A stretch of DNA of 64,000 nt from Apricaphanius iberus (lineage: Eukaryota; Chordata; Actinopteri; Cyprinodontiformes; Aphaniidae). Under the pieces are notes generated by a model. It did not search any database, was not told where the DNA came from, and was given only the letters and a program-made list of their open reading frames with translations. Positions 13,001 through 25,000 of the stretch are shown here, one piece after another. How positions within the stretch are numbered: the stretch's first letter is position 1; every line of letters starts with the position of its first letter. The DNA lies in NCBI GenBank assembly GCA_028564705.1, contig JAPXFQ010002814.1, positions 1,798,001 through 1,862,000 on the forward strand, read 5' to 3'. Both the position numbers and the translations under genes were made by a program.

Positions 13001-16000
13001 ATTTAGGCTCTCACAGACCTGTTCGTCTTTAAGAAGCCCTCATGTTCTCCACTCATTACCTGTATTAACTGCATCTGTTTGAACTTGTTACCTGTATAAA
13101 AGACACCTGTCCACACACTCAACCAAACTCCAACCTCTCCACCATGACCAAGACCATAAAGCTGTGCAACGCTACAACTGTTTAGAAAATGGAAGAAGTT
13201 GAATACGACAGTAAATCTCCCTCGGTCTGGCGCGCCATGCAAGATGTCTCCTCGTGAGGCATCAATAATCATGAGGACAGTGAGGGATGAGCACAGAACA
13301 GTACCGAATAGTAGTACCTGATCAATGACCTGTATAGAGCTGGGACCACAGTCTCCAAGAAAACCATCAGTGACACACACTGCCGTCGTGGATTAAAATC
13401 TTACTCATGTCCCCCTGCTTAGCCCAGCACATGTCAAGGCCCATCAGAAGTTTGCCAATGACCATCTGGATGATCCAGAAGAGGAATGGGTGATGGTCAT
13501 GTGGTCTGATGAGACAAAAGTGGAGCTTTTTGGTCTAAACTCCACTCACTGTGTTTGGAGAAAGAAGAAGGATGAGTACAACCCCAAGAACACCATTCCA
13601 ACTGTAAAGCATGAAGGTGGAAACATCATTCTTTGGGGATGCTTTTCTGCAAAGAGGGAAGAGGGATCGCGGCATGGTGTTCCAGCATGACAACGACCCA
13701 AAACACACAGCCAGGGCAACTAAGGAGTGGCTCTGTAGGAAGCATCTCAAGGTCCTAGAGTGGCCTAGCCAGTCTCTAGACCTAAATCCAATAGAAAATC
13801 TTTGGAGAAAGCTGAAAGTCGGTGTTGCATATACCAGAGTATCTCGCCGGCTTTTTTATTTATTTATTTTTGGCTAAAAGCACAGAATAACCCCAATCCA
13901 TCTATTAATACAGTCTATGTTTGGAGCTAATCTCCAAAGATAAATGATCAAGATATCACTGCAAACCATGCTAAATGCTAATAAGCAATTATAGGAAAGG
14001 ATATAAATGAGCTTCAACATGGCTTTTATTAGAAAAATACTAAAGATTTATTTTCTCATAAGGGCACTCCTTTTACATCTTTTTATCATCTTTTAAGCGA
14101 TACATGTCTAATTTCCCGTCAGACAAAAACTTTATGTTAGGAAGGAACTAACATTTTAATCTAAATATGTGAAGGTATGAATAAAGTTTAATACGTTTTT
14201 TTTAGCTTTACGTTAGAAATTCAAGTTAAAAATGGCCCAATTTTGTTTGAGAGTGGTATCTTTATGTATACAAAATGTAAAATATATCAACAAAATAACA
14301 TAAGGCACTTAAGGATGCTTTTAGACTGAGTTGCAATTACCTTTATAATACCAATGTGTATAATATCACACTCAATTTTTGATTAAACATATCAAGAAGC
14401 ATGGATTCACACTCTCCAAGCCGATAACATATTGGGCCAGTTAGAGTGACGAAATTCTTCTGAAGCCCACATTAGATATTTATTTTAATCAGCAGAGATG
14501 CTGAAGTTTACAGAATATGGTGGGGCTCTTACCACAACTACATATTTTTCTTACTTTATCAAATTACCTGTTTTTCCCTCCAGAGCAGCACCCCATCCTC
14601 AATCAGCTGCTGCTTGAGTCTCAAACCCTCGTCCAAGGTCTTCATCTGACCCTCCACATACGCCTGCTCTTTCTGTCCCAGATTCCTAGAGGAAAAGGCA
14701 AGAGAGGAGATGCATAAAACTATCATTACTGAGAAAAACCTCAGTCACCCAGTCACTGCAATCCAATTGTTTAAAGGGCCTGCGGTGCAGCAGGAATCCA
14801 AACGGGGTGGGGCTAAAAATAACAGGAGTAAATAAGATGCTATGTGGTGGAGTTAAATCATTTTTGAGGTCTGGCAAACAGACAGTGAACAGGGAACTTG
14901 TGGAAACATAATGAGAAATACTCTGCTTCAACTTTGGATTTTTTTTAGGCAGACAAAAAATAAATGAAACAAATAGAGGACTGTCAACAAACGTGGGTTA
15001 GTGTGCACCCAGCAGCTTACAATCCTGCATCTTAAAAAGGTCTAGCGTGGCATGGAACACAGTTGAGATAACACATGTAACCATTAGACTTCCTGCTCAT
15101 GGTAAAGGATATTTAGAGTCAATCTACATAAAAATGCAAGTCAAACATGGACTTAAAATGCATTAACTCCACATATTTTACTGGACCAAGTCTGAACCTA
15201 CCCAATAGTTTTAATCATAGAGATACAATGCCCCCTGGTGGCATAATCATTAAGTTACTATTGCTGTTTAGGTGTAGTAATAAATAATCCCTCAAACGGT
15301 CATTATGATAAAATCAGCCTAATAAAGGCACTTTAAATTGAAAAAAGAAAGTTCAGCAAATGCTCGGCCTTAAACCTATCATAAATAAAAGCAAAACACG
15401 AAAAAAAATATATACAGTAAATGAATCATGTTAACCATTTTATTTGTTCTATAGAAAAAAAAATTGGTCATTTTACAGGTACTGAAAGTTTTGATCCATC
15501 TTACCAACAAGTGTTCTGGCAGCGAGCGTGGCTGTTGTACTCATCTGACGCGTCGCAGCAATCTGACGTGAGATGCAAGAAAACCCAGTCCACACCACAT
15601 ACAACATAAAAATACAAGACAGAATGTCAGCACAAAGTGTGAACAGAATGTCATTGTTCTAAATCAAGGGATCAAAATCATCTCCTAAAACAGGAAACAA
15701 AGAGAAAAAAACAGCAGAACAAGGAATTAGAATATACTGATATACAATCATTTAATATGTTTTAAAGGTTTCCTTGAGTCAATGAGTCATGGTTGGGAGA
15801 AAAGTCGATATTTAAATTTTGAAAAATATTTGTTGATTTTTCAGAACTTCTCTAATTTGCTCTGAAATACATAAAATACAAGAGACAGAAAATTAACAGA
15901 AGGGTTTCAAATGGGATGTGCTACTGTGTTAGAGCAAAGAAAACACATAATTAGCTTACACGGCTAACGGTAAATCTCGCTGAGTTTAGAACCAGAAACT

Positions 16001-19000
16001 AGAACCAAGTGGAATTGGGTTAGAGATCATTCCCTCATTTAAGTCTAAATTTCAGTGATAAATCAAAGACAACATTTGAAGCCACCAGAACTTGTACCTG
16101 GTTTACGGTAATCACCTTAGTTTGTGCGGGAAGTTCTTTAAATGCTCTACTGTTTGTTTGTTTTTTTGTATTGTTTTTTTCCTGATAAAACTCATTTATT
16201 TAGTTGCCAATGCTAAATAATACTCAGTTAATTCTAAAATCAATTAAATTGCTCTTACTCACCTTAAAACAATTGATACCCAGAATTCCACACAGTACCA
16301 TTAAAGGCAGACCAAGAACATTAGAGCTTGGAAACTTGAACATGTTTAAGAAACTCTAATACGCCTACGTTTTGACAGGTGGCCTAAGGTTCTCAGGGAG
16401 ATCAGGGGAATTTGCTGACCATAAGTTCAAAATTTCAGTGCACTAATATATGACCCACTTGGTTATTACTTAGACAATGCTCCACAAATACAGGGATTAT
16501 CACAAAATTGATCCAAGATGGATGAAAGAAGTTGCCCTTGAGAAAGTTTTCATATAACTTTTTTATTTGTGACAATTCTGATGTTGAGCAGAACTATGGG
16601 GTAAGCCGACTGCTCCTGGTCAATCGCCAACATGAATTGTATCAGAACACTTCCCTGTGGACAAAAAAAGGACTCAATTTTGTTCCCAAAACAAATGACT
16701 GACCAAATGTACCGAACAATCTAAAGAAGGATAAATCTGAAGGAACCTTTATGCTTTTTATCTCTGTTCATTCTGCATTACTGTTTATCTTTGACTTTTT
16801 TTTCCCTGGGACTGATCATTATTTGTTGTTCTTCATGTTAAAAACCCAGTGAGCAAAATTATTTCCTTTACTGAGCAAGCAGACACACGAACTGCTGCCA
16901 GTACTAAGCAAGGCCTGTACTGATGGCAACATAGTTATTAGCAACCCTTTTCCACTTCTTGAAAAGTCTTTGATATTTTGTTCATTTCCTCATTGCAACC
17001 TAACCTTTTACATTATATATCTTACTGAACTAGAAAACAGTTATTTCAACTGCAATAATTATAACAGCAACTTTTATACATCTGAAGTAATTTCGATAGT
17101 TAAAACTTTTCTTTTGAGGGATGTCAATTTATCATTGAAAAACAAAGTATATCCATTTTTGTTTTAAAGCAGTCTGATCTTTGAACAACTTTAACTGTCC
17201 TCATGATTTGACTATACCAGGACTCACCAATCTTCACAACGCATGTAAAACTTTACTTTTAATTCTAATCTTAGAAAAGTCCAAAACCAGCACAGCTTTC
17301 AATCAGGAAAATTTCAGAGCACTTAATGGTACCTAATCAAACGCCTTGCTTAATCACGGCATTATCACTTCACCCGATTGGTCAGCAAACTCTTGTTCAA
17401 CTGCAAAAATGTCTGCATATAACAAGGTATACAGGGGGGGATTATATATTTATCTAGCCATGTATTAACATGTATGTCAATTTTAAAGATGGACACTTAC
17501 TGAGTCACAGACTGAACAGTCACTATTTGTGCCTACATCATATCTCTCACTGATTAATGGAGTCTCTTGGCATCAAACACTTATAATATCTGCTGTATGG
17601 TGTCTAGCAAATGCTCTGATCTGGCTTTTACTCAGATGTTTCAGCAGTAAAACGAGCACAGTGTGACATTTTGCATTTATCTAGAATCCCATCTGTGGAA
17701 AATGGAATGAAAAGTTTTAAGACTTTAAAAAAAGTGGGGTACAACTATCCATCTGAACTTCAAATGGCATATGAAGTGATGATATGTTTGGTTTTTAAGC
17801 AGGTATTGTCACAAAATGAAAAGACGAGGAGGAGGAAAACAGGAGAAGTGGAACAGGTAAAGGAGGATTCAGGAAATGTTTCCTCGTTTTATGGTGATGT
17901 TTGTGGCATGTGGTCTAATTCTGCTTCAATGACTGTACATGTGCTCCATGAGATTAATTAGTACTGAAGAATACAAACAGAGATAAAACAAGATACAGCG
18001 GCTTGTTGAAGTCTGTTGGACGCGGAACAGGAGGAAAAACTCAAGTTTACACGGTTAAATGAGCACTTTCAATTCTTAAATATTGAAATAAACTTTCTTG
18101 AGGGAGTTAAAGTTTTAAATCTCATCTGAAAGCGCATAAAGCTACAGTTTAAACCAGCTGTTTACATGTATTGGAAATCATTATCATCTTAATCAGACCA
18201 AACTCTTGGTTTAACTCAGATTCTTAAAAATTATTTCTATTTGCTAAATTCCACAAATACCAGAGAAAGAATATCTCAGATATGTATTTATTAAAGGGGC
18301 TGTATCATGCTATTTTACAGCTTTAAACTTCTGGGATAGACATATATATGATAAAATGTTACAGTTGGTGTTATACAGTATTAATTTGTCCTGAAATTTA
18401 ACTTAGAGCCTGTAGTTAATGCTAGACCACGAAGTGAAACAGCTCGTTTCTCTATAAACCCGCCTCCATCACCCCGACGCCATGCTCCGTTCCCCTGCTC
18501 TGCTGCGCTTCCGAGCCAGGATCGCACTGAAACAAACAGTGCTAAACAGCTGCTTAAACTCCAGCCTTTAGACAGAGCCCAAACCAACACAGCTGCATCC
18601 ACTAAGCAAATTTTTCCAGCCCAGTATATAAAAAGCCGTGGGTGTTGTTTGCACCCGTTTACTGAACATTCTGAGATGCTAAAGATCAATTAATAAACCA
18701 CACAATGCTGTTATAAGATCACATAAGCACCTTGATAACTGGCTAACCCACATTCACATGTAGCCACTTACTTCTCTGTCCATCAGGTGTCTTTGTTCTT
18801 TGATCCAGCAGCTGTTCTTTAGGAATGAGAATGAAATCCTGTAATCAATGCAGCCAAACGGGCGTTTTCACAGAGAACGTAAAAAAATCCAACAAAAAAA
18901 GTGTGTCTACCAGGGGTAAGCCGCTCTGCCTGCAGGGGCGGTGCAGACACCTCTAGCACTCAACTTTCAACCAGTGATGTCACTAGTTGAACACTCAGTC

Positions 19001-22000
19001 GATTTCTAGGAGAGGGAGGGGCAGCTGCTCAGAGAGCAGAATTGAGGAGGATTACTCAGGCATGCGTGAATTAAGCCAAAAAACACTCTGGTGGGGTTTT
19101 TATGAGAAAATTGCATTATCATATGGTTGAAAACTCCAAAAACTTGATTATGCATGATATAGGCCCTTTAATGCATTCAAAGTTAAAAGTTTACATACCG
19201 TCCCCTCAGTATTTGGTAGTGTTGCCTTTTAACTTTATGACTTGGGTCAAACGTTTTGGGTCTCCTTCCACAAACTTCTCACAATAACTTGGATGGAATT
19301 CTGGCATAACAGCACCACAAAATGATGCTGCTCTTCCATACTTCATAATTGGGTCTGTGAGAGTCTCATTTTGTCCTCTAAATGGAACAACGGTCATTGT
19401 GGCCAAACAGTTCCACTTTAGTTTCATCAGACCACATGCAATCTTGATTTTTTTTTTCGTTTGCTCATTTCTTCTGGAGTAATGGCTTCATCTATGCTGA
19501 GTGGTCTTTCAGCCCATGTCGGCACAGGAGACGCTTCACTGTAGATAATGACAATTTTTATAACAGCTTTTGCCAGCATCTTCACAAGACCCTTGGCTTT
19601 TCTTCTGGGGTTAAGTTACATATTTTGGACAGAAACACATTCATTTTGGACAAAGAACTTCCCTCCTATGTGGGCGATAACATTGGATGTTCCAAGCAGG
19701 TCTATAATTTTGTTTAATTGTTTAATTGTTAGAGTAAATAACATCCCAAGGATGAACCTGACTTGTGCGACTTCGCATTTCTCTTCCTGATGTCTTGGCC
19801 GATGTCTTTTGACTCTTTCCCATTGTATAAAATAAAAAGTGATGTGTTCAAGGTTTGGCCTTAAAATAAATCGACCGGTGTGCCTCAAATTAACTCAAAT
19901 GTGTCATTAACCAATCATGAGTTTACAAAAGCATGACATCAACGTCTGGGCAACCCCTCATTGTTTAAAAAAGTAATTATGCTTAATTTAAACTTCTGAT
20001 AAAAAAAAAAATAGAAATGGATATCTGGCATATTCTTTTATTATTGTAGCATTTAGCAAATAAAAAAATTATTTTGGTGATTCTAACTGAAATAAAGAAA
20101 GACAAATTTGGTCTGATTTAACTTCGGATATTGAGAACAAAGGTGTATATGTATTTTTATTCCGTGTAATGTAAGCTTCTGGTTTCATCTGTAGGTCGTT
20201 TTATTTATGAAACAATGTAGTTGTTGTGTAAAGGCCCAAAAACTATTTTTAACTAGTGTAACTCGACTTACCGCAGATCCCATCATTGACTCTTGATGAA
20301 GGGATATAGTGTGGCCTAAAACCCAGGTTGGTGCAGTAGAATCGGCCTCGGGGACATGCTGAGGTGCCTGTATAGAACAAAGTTGGGTTTTTTTAAGTCT
20401 TAGAATCCAGTTGCTCTAATTAAACCATTGCCAAACAATTAAATTAAGCTTTTATTGCAGCAGCAGCAGCTTTTCACCTTGACAAATTTAAGAAAATCTA
20501 AATTTAGTTGGAGTACAACTATTCAGTAGAAAAAGGTCTTAGAACAAGAATAGCCATGGAACACGACTCTTTCTGTGTCTAGTGAACTATTTCTGTGGTG
20601 AGTTGGATCTTATCCTGCTGACAGACACAATGACCACCCACACTTAGCTTTTTGGTAGAGGTCACCAGGTTTTATTTAAAGTGTTCCAGTATTTTGATGA
20701 GTCCAAAACATATGGAGTGAAAACAGGCCCACAGCATTACCAATCCTCCACCATACCAAACAGTGAGCAGGAACTGCTTTTTAAGATATTCACCTTTTGT
20801 ATTCCATCAATTCTACCTGTAGTATTATCGGCAAAAAACCTTAGTCTAATCTGATCAGCACAAACACAGCTCCAGGTAAAGTCAGCATTTACATTTCTGT
20901 CTCCCAAACATCATCTTGGTTGGGAAATATCATCTATTGGCAGTTATGGAGAATAGGTGGTTCCTAAATGCTCCTGATGTTTTTCGTTTATGGTTCTCAA
21001 TTTTTTTCTCTCCGCTCTCCATTGATTGTTCTGTTACAAAGCAATTCTCGACCAGGACAGCAGGGTGTGCTAACTGTTTCCATGTCGACTTCTACCTACC
21101 ATTGCAGTGTAGTTCCTGCTTTTTCCTTCAGCCTGTGAACACATTTCCCCGCTCAAGGAGCAATGGATGACAGAAAGTATGTTTTGATTAAGCTGTAAAG
21201 CTTTTTACTAGAAGTGCAGCTCATAGAATACTCTAAACACACGAACAAAACACAGCAGTCTTTTTTGTTGTTTTCTTACACCTCCTCGTGTCAAAATTGC
21301 CAAAAGACCAGGGGCCGTATTCACAAAGACTCTTATCTCCTAACTCGTGCTAAAAGGTCTTACGCAGGAGTTGTCGTCTAAAACCTATTCACAAACGCAC
21401 TAGGAACTACTTTTACGTAGGACAAATCCCTAAAAGAAAGTTAGGAGTGACGTCCTGTTGCTATGGAAAACGTCATTTCCTATGCATGAGTAAATAGACG
21501 GACAGCAGTGTGATTGGTTGTTGAATGACACGTTTGAAACCAAGAACTGGAAAATGTCAATGACGATAAAAGCGTAATTATGAACAGCGCAAATAGCAGA
21601 AATAATGCACGATGACATCTTTGTCGGCCACGAGACTGACACTTCATACAACTTACACACAATAGCCTACTTACAGAGAGGGTAAAGTTTAAAAATGAAA
21701 AAACGTGAGATGCATCATATTATCCTGCGTAACGCCAGATGATAGCTGGGATAAGCTCCAGCCCTCCCCCTACATGCGACCCTGAATTGGATGAAAGCAG
21801 TATAGATAATGGATGGATGCATCATATTAAGGGAGTGATTGCAAGTAGGCTGTAAACAATTAGGCTGTCAATTGAGCACATCTTAAACAGACCCCCCCCC
21901 ACACACACACCCCCCCACACACACACACTACCGTGAAAAGCACCTCATGAACTGAAAATAAATGGCGAGAAAAGAACAAGGAAACCTAACTGGTCGCAGG

Positions 22001-25000
22001 ACCTATTATTACTACTGGCACAGTTGATACTGGAGAGGAGGACTGTCCTCAAAGGGCGATTCGGAGCTGGTATTACGAATAAAAAGAAAAGGAAGGCATG
22101 GGTGGAAATGAGCAGAAACATAAATGCATCTTATCCAGCGGTGTCTCGAACGGCAGAAGACTGTGAGAAGAGATGGTATTCTCTACAGTCCCAGTGTCGG
22201 CTCGAGATCGCTGCTTATAAAAAGGATGCTGCTGCAACAGGTAGGCAATGTCCGTCATATAGGCATCCCTACATATGTTGCATAAATTGGATGACGAGCA
22301 CGTTTTCTTCTTTGTGCATCCCCGGCATACCTGCAATCGCCATGAAATTGGCTTTAATTTAATGCAGTTGCTGGATGTCTAATGGGAAACGGATTAATTG
22401 TTGGATAATGTGTGGTCGACAGAGCGCTTTAAGAGTTTGGTGGATTGATCGGCTGATAGATGGTTGTGATATACACAAGTCGTCCGCGTTGCAAAGTTGC
22501 ATTTTCCCCATGGCAAAATATGTTCGTTTCGCTCAATATTTAATTTCTGGACTGATCGGGTTGTTACGTTTAGTTGGAGACGTGATTGCATCCCGCACTA
22601 CATCTGCAATAAACGATATAGTCGGTGTCGTTTGGGTAATTCCGAATCCTCCAGAGTGTCCAACACATTGCGTCTGGCTGCAGCCATTTTGGGATTCTTT
22701 GTGAATAGGTCTTAGGGAGTTAGGAGTCCTCTTGACTTCTTTTAAGGACTCCCAGACTTAGGAGCCACTTAGGCCTAAAAGTGGTTGTGAATTACTTTTA
22801 TCTTAAGAAACTAGGAGTCCTCAATTTAGGAGTGACACGCCCACATTTTTTAGGAGCTACTCCTAAATTCTGCATTTAGGACCTACTTTTAGCCCTAAGA
22901 TTCTTTGTGAATACAGCCCCACATTAGATAAATTATCCATTTAATATAAATCATGCAGTGCTCAAACGCTGCATTAACTACTGATTACAGCGAATATAGA
23001 GCACTATTCTGGTGAAGCAATTCTGGCTGTTACTGAAACTGACCAATCACAGGCCTACGCTCTACATTGATGGAGAGTTTAAAAATGGGGCTTGACTCCG
23101 TCCGTCCTTGCATAGGTGACGGAGAGCCCTTGCTTCGATGGATAATCCGTTGTGCCAATCAGTCTCCGTCAAAACAGAGAAGCATAAACTGGCCTTTAGA
23201 GAAATAACAGTCTGTGTTGCATCTTTTTTGTCCTGAGGAAACGTAAATTGAGGCATTAGTAAACTCAAATTCCCGATATACTCTGTTGAAACTATAACAT
23301 TATGAAATAAAACTCAAGTTCAATTTTGACATGGGCAACAGTCTTTAACTGTTTGCACCAGCTATTAAAAAGCTAAATATATTTCTATGGAATAAGATGA
23401 CCTTTATATTTAGTCTGGATGCAAATTCTGAACCAATTCAAAACTTGTTTTGAATATGAAAACTGTTGATGAAAAAAACATTTGGACACAGTTAAATATC
23501 TGTGTGAAGGTCCGATGAAGTGCCACCTTTATTATCGCTCGTTTTCACTAGACTGTAGCTGATGTAAAACTGCACCACTCTGCAGGCTTGATGATATAGG
23601 CACACTCAACACGAGCTTAGTTTGGCATCATTAACCTCCTACTTGTGCTGCTGCCCCTGTGCGTAGCGGTGAAAGAGGGTTATTATAGTACTTACACTGA
23701 TACTTGAAATGGCACAGTTTATTAATGACCCTTTAAGCAAACCACATATCCCATTTACAGAAAAACTTTTTAAATGGAGGCAAAAGTTTCAAGCAGTTTT
23801 CCAATTATTTTTTATTAGGTGAAAGAAAAAACAGTTCTACCCTAAATTCAAAAAAGTAAAAAAAAAATGTTGTACCATTAAAAGGTCATTACAATAGTTC
23901 AGCTCATCAAAAGCCAAACATTATCATGGGATTCATCCTAAATTCTCATTAGAGGACAGATTTGAAGAACTAAAAAAAAGATTGGTTGATAAACAAGGCA
24001 AAGATTTGGCTGTTTGGTCATATTAACATAAGAAATAGCTATGAGACACTTCTAATCAAATGACACTAACAACTGGCAAGCATGGTAGTATAATGCTGAG
24101 GTACTGTTGTAATGATAGGGTTGTCTGTACAAATTAAACAAAAATGTGTTACTGCAAAAGCTCATTGAATCTAAACAAATTAAAAGAATGGATAAAATGA
24201 GCTTATCCGTCTGGTAAGGCTCCAGGAAACATGTTAACATAACTTCTATCAATTCTGACACGTAGAAGGAACAACTATTCAGCAGGGGTTATACTAGGAT
24301 CTCGAGAGTGAGTAATATAAGGAAATGGTTTCTCTGCATCATACTTTTTTTTCTGTATGATCGAACACCCCTCCCCCCCTCCAAAAACCGAACAGTTGAA
24401 TGAAACAAATAAAAAAACAAATGAATCCTTCACATGCAACTAATTCTGATCAATTATTTTAACATGGAATATTATATGTAATTTTAGCACCAAAAACACT
24501 ATTGATAATTGGAGAAAAAACTATTATGTCAAAAAATGCATATGCACTCAATCACATAATAACTTATGTGTAGTTAAGCTATTTTCAGGCAATAAAATAG
24601 AATAATGTATTTAATTATTTTTAGTATGCTGTAAAAAGTAGTCGGTCCTGGCGAAAGTAATGGTACTGCAAGGTCATCAGTCTCATTACAGATACTATTT
24701 GGGTATTTACTTTTAACCTTGAAACTAATTTAAAAAGTCTTAACATCTAGGGAAGATAGTAGGTTAATTATCAAAACTAAACAGAATGTTTAGAAAGTGT
24801 TGCTGTTCAAAAAGTTGAAAACTTCACTTTTATACATCGAGAAGTAAAAACAGGGTGTTGATTAAAGTCAAACTTCTGTGTCTGTAGCTGCCACTGTCCT
24901 GAGATCTAAATTACCACATCAGTCCATGTTTACCTGGTTCGTCAGATCCGTCTGCGCAGTCGCAGTAGTCGTCATTCACCTGCTCAAAAGGAATCATTTT

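Larger units (their letters stand above)
21311..22920. mobile_element. Harbinger-type derivative, copy 1 (1610 bp)
   Basis: Inverted ends GGGGCCGTATTCACAAAGA at the left and the inverse of GGGGCTGTATTCACAAAGA at the right, followed by long imperfect inverted subrepeats with TTAGGAGT and CTCCTAA. Inside are a Myb/SANT-like gene on the plus strand and an N-terminal HARBI1-like transposase piece on the minus strand, the two-gene layout of PIF/Harbinger. The catalytic region is deleted. It sits in intron 2 of the prkcsh-like gene and splits repeat A. Confidence 0.85.
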
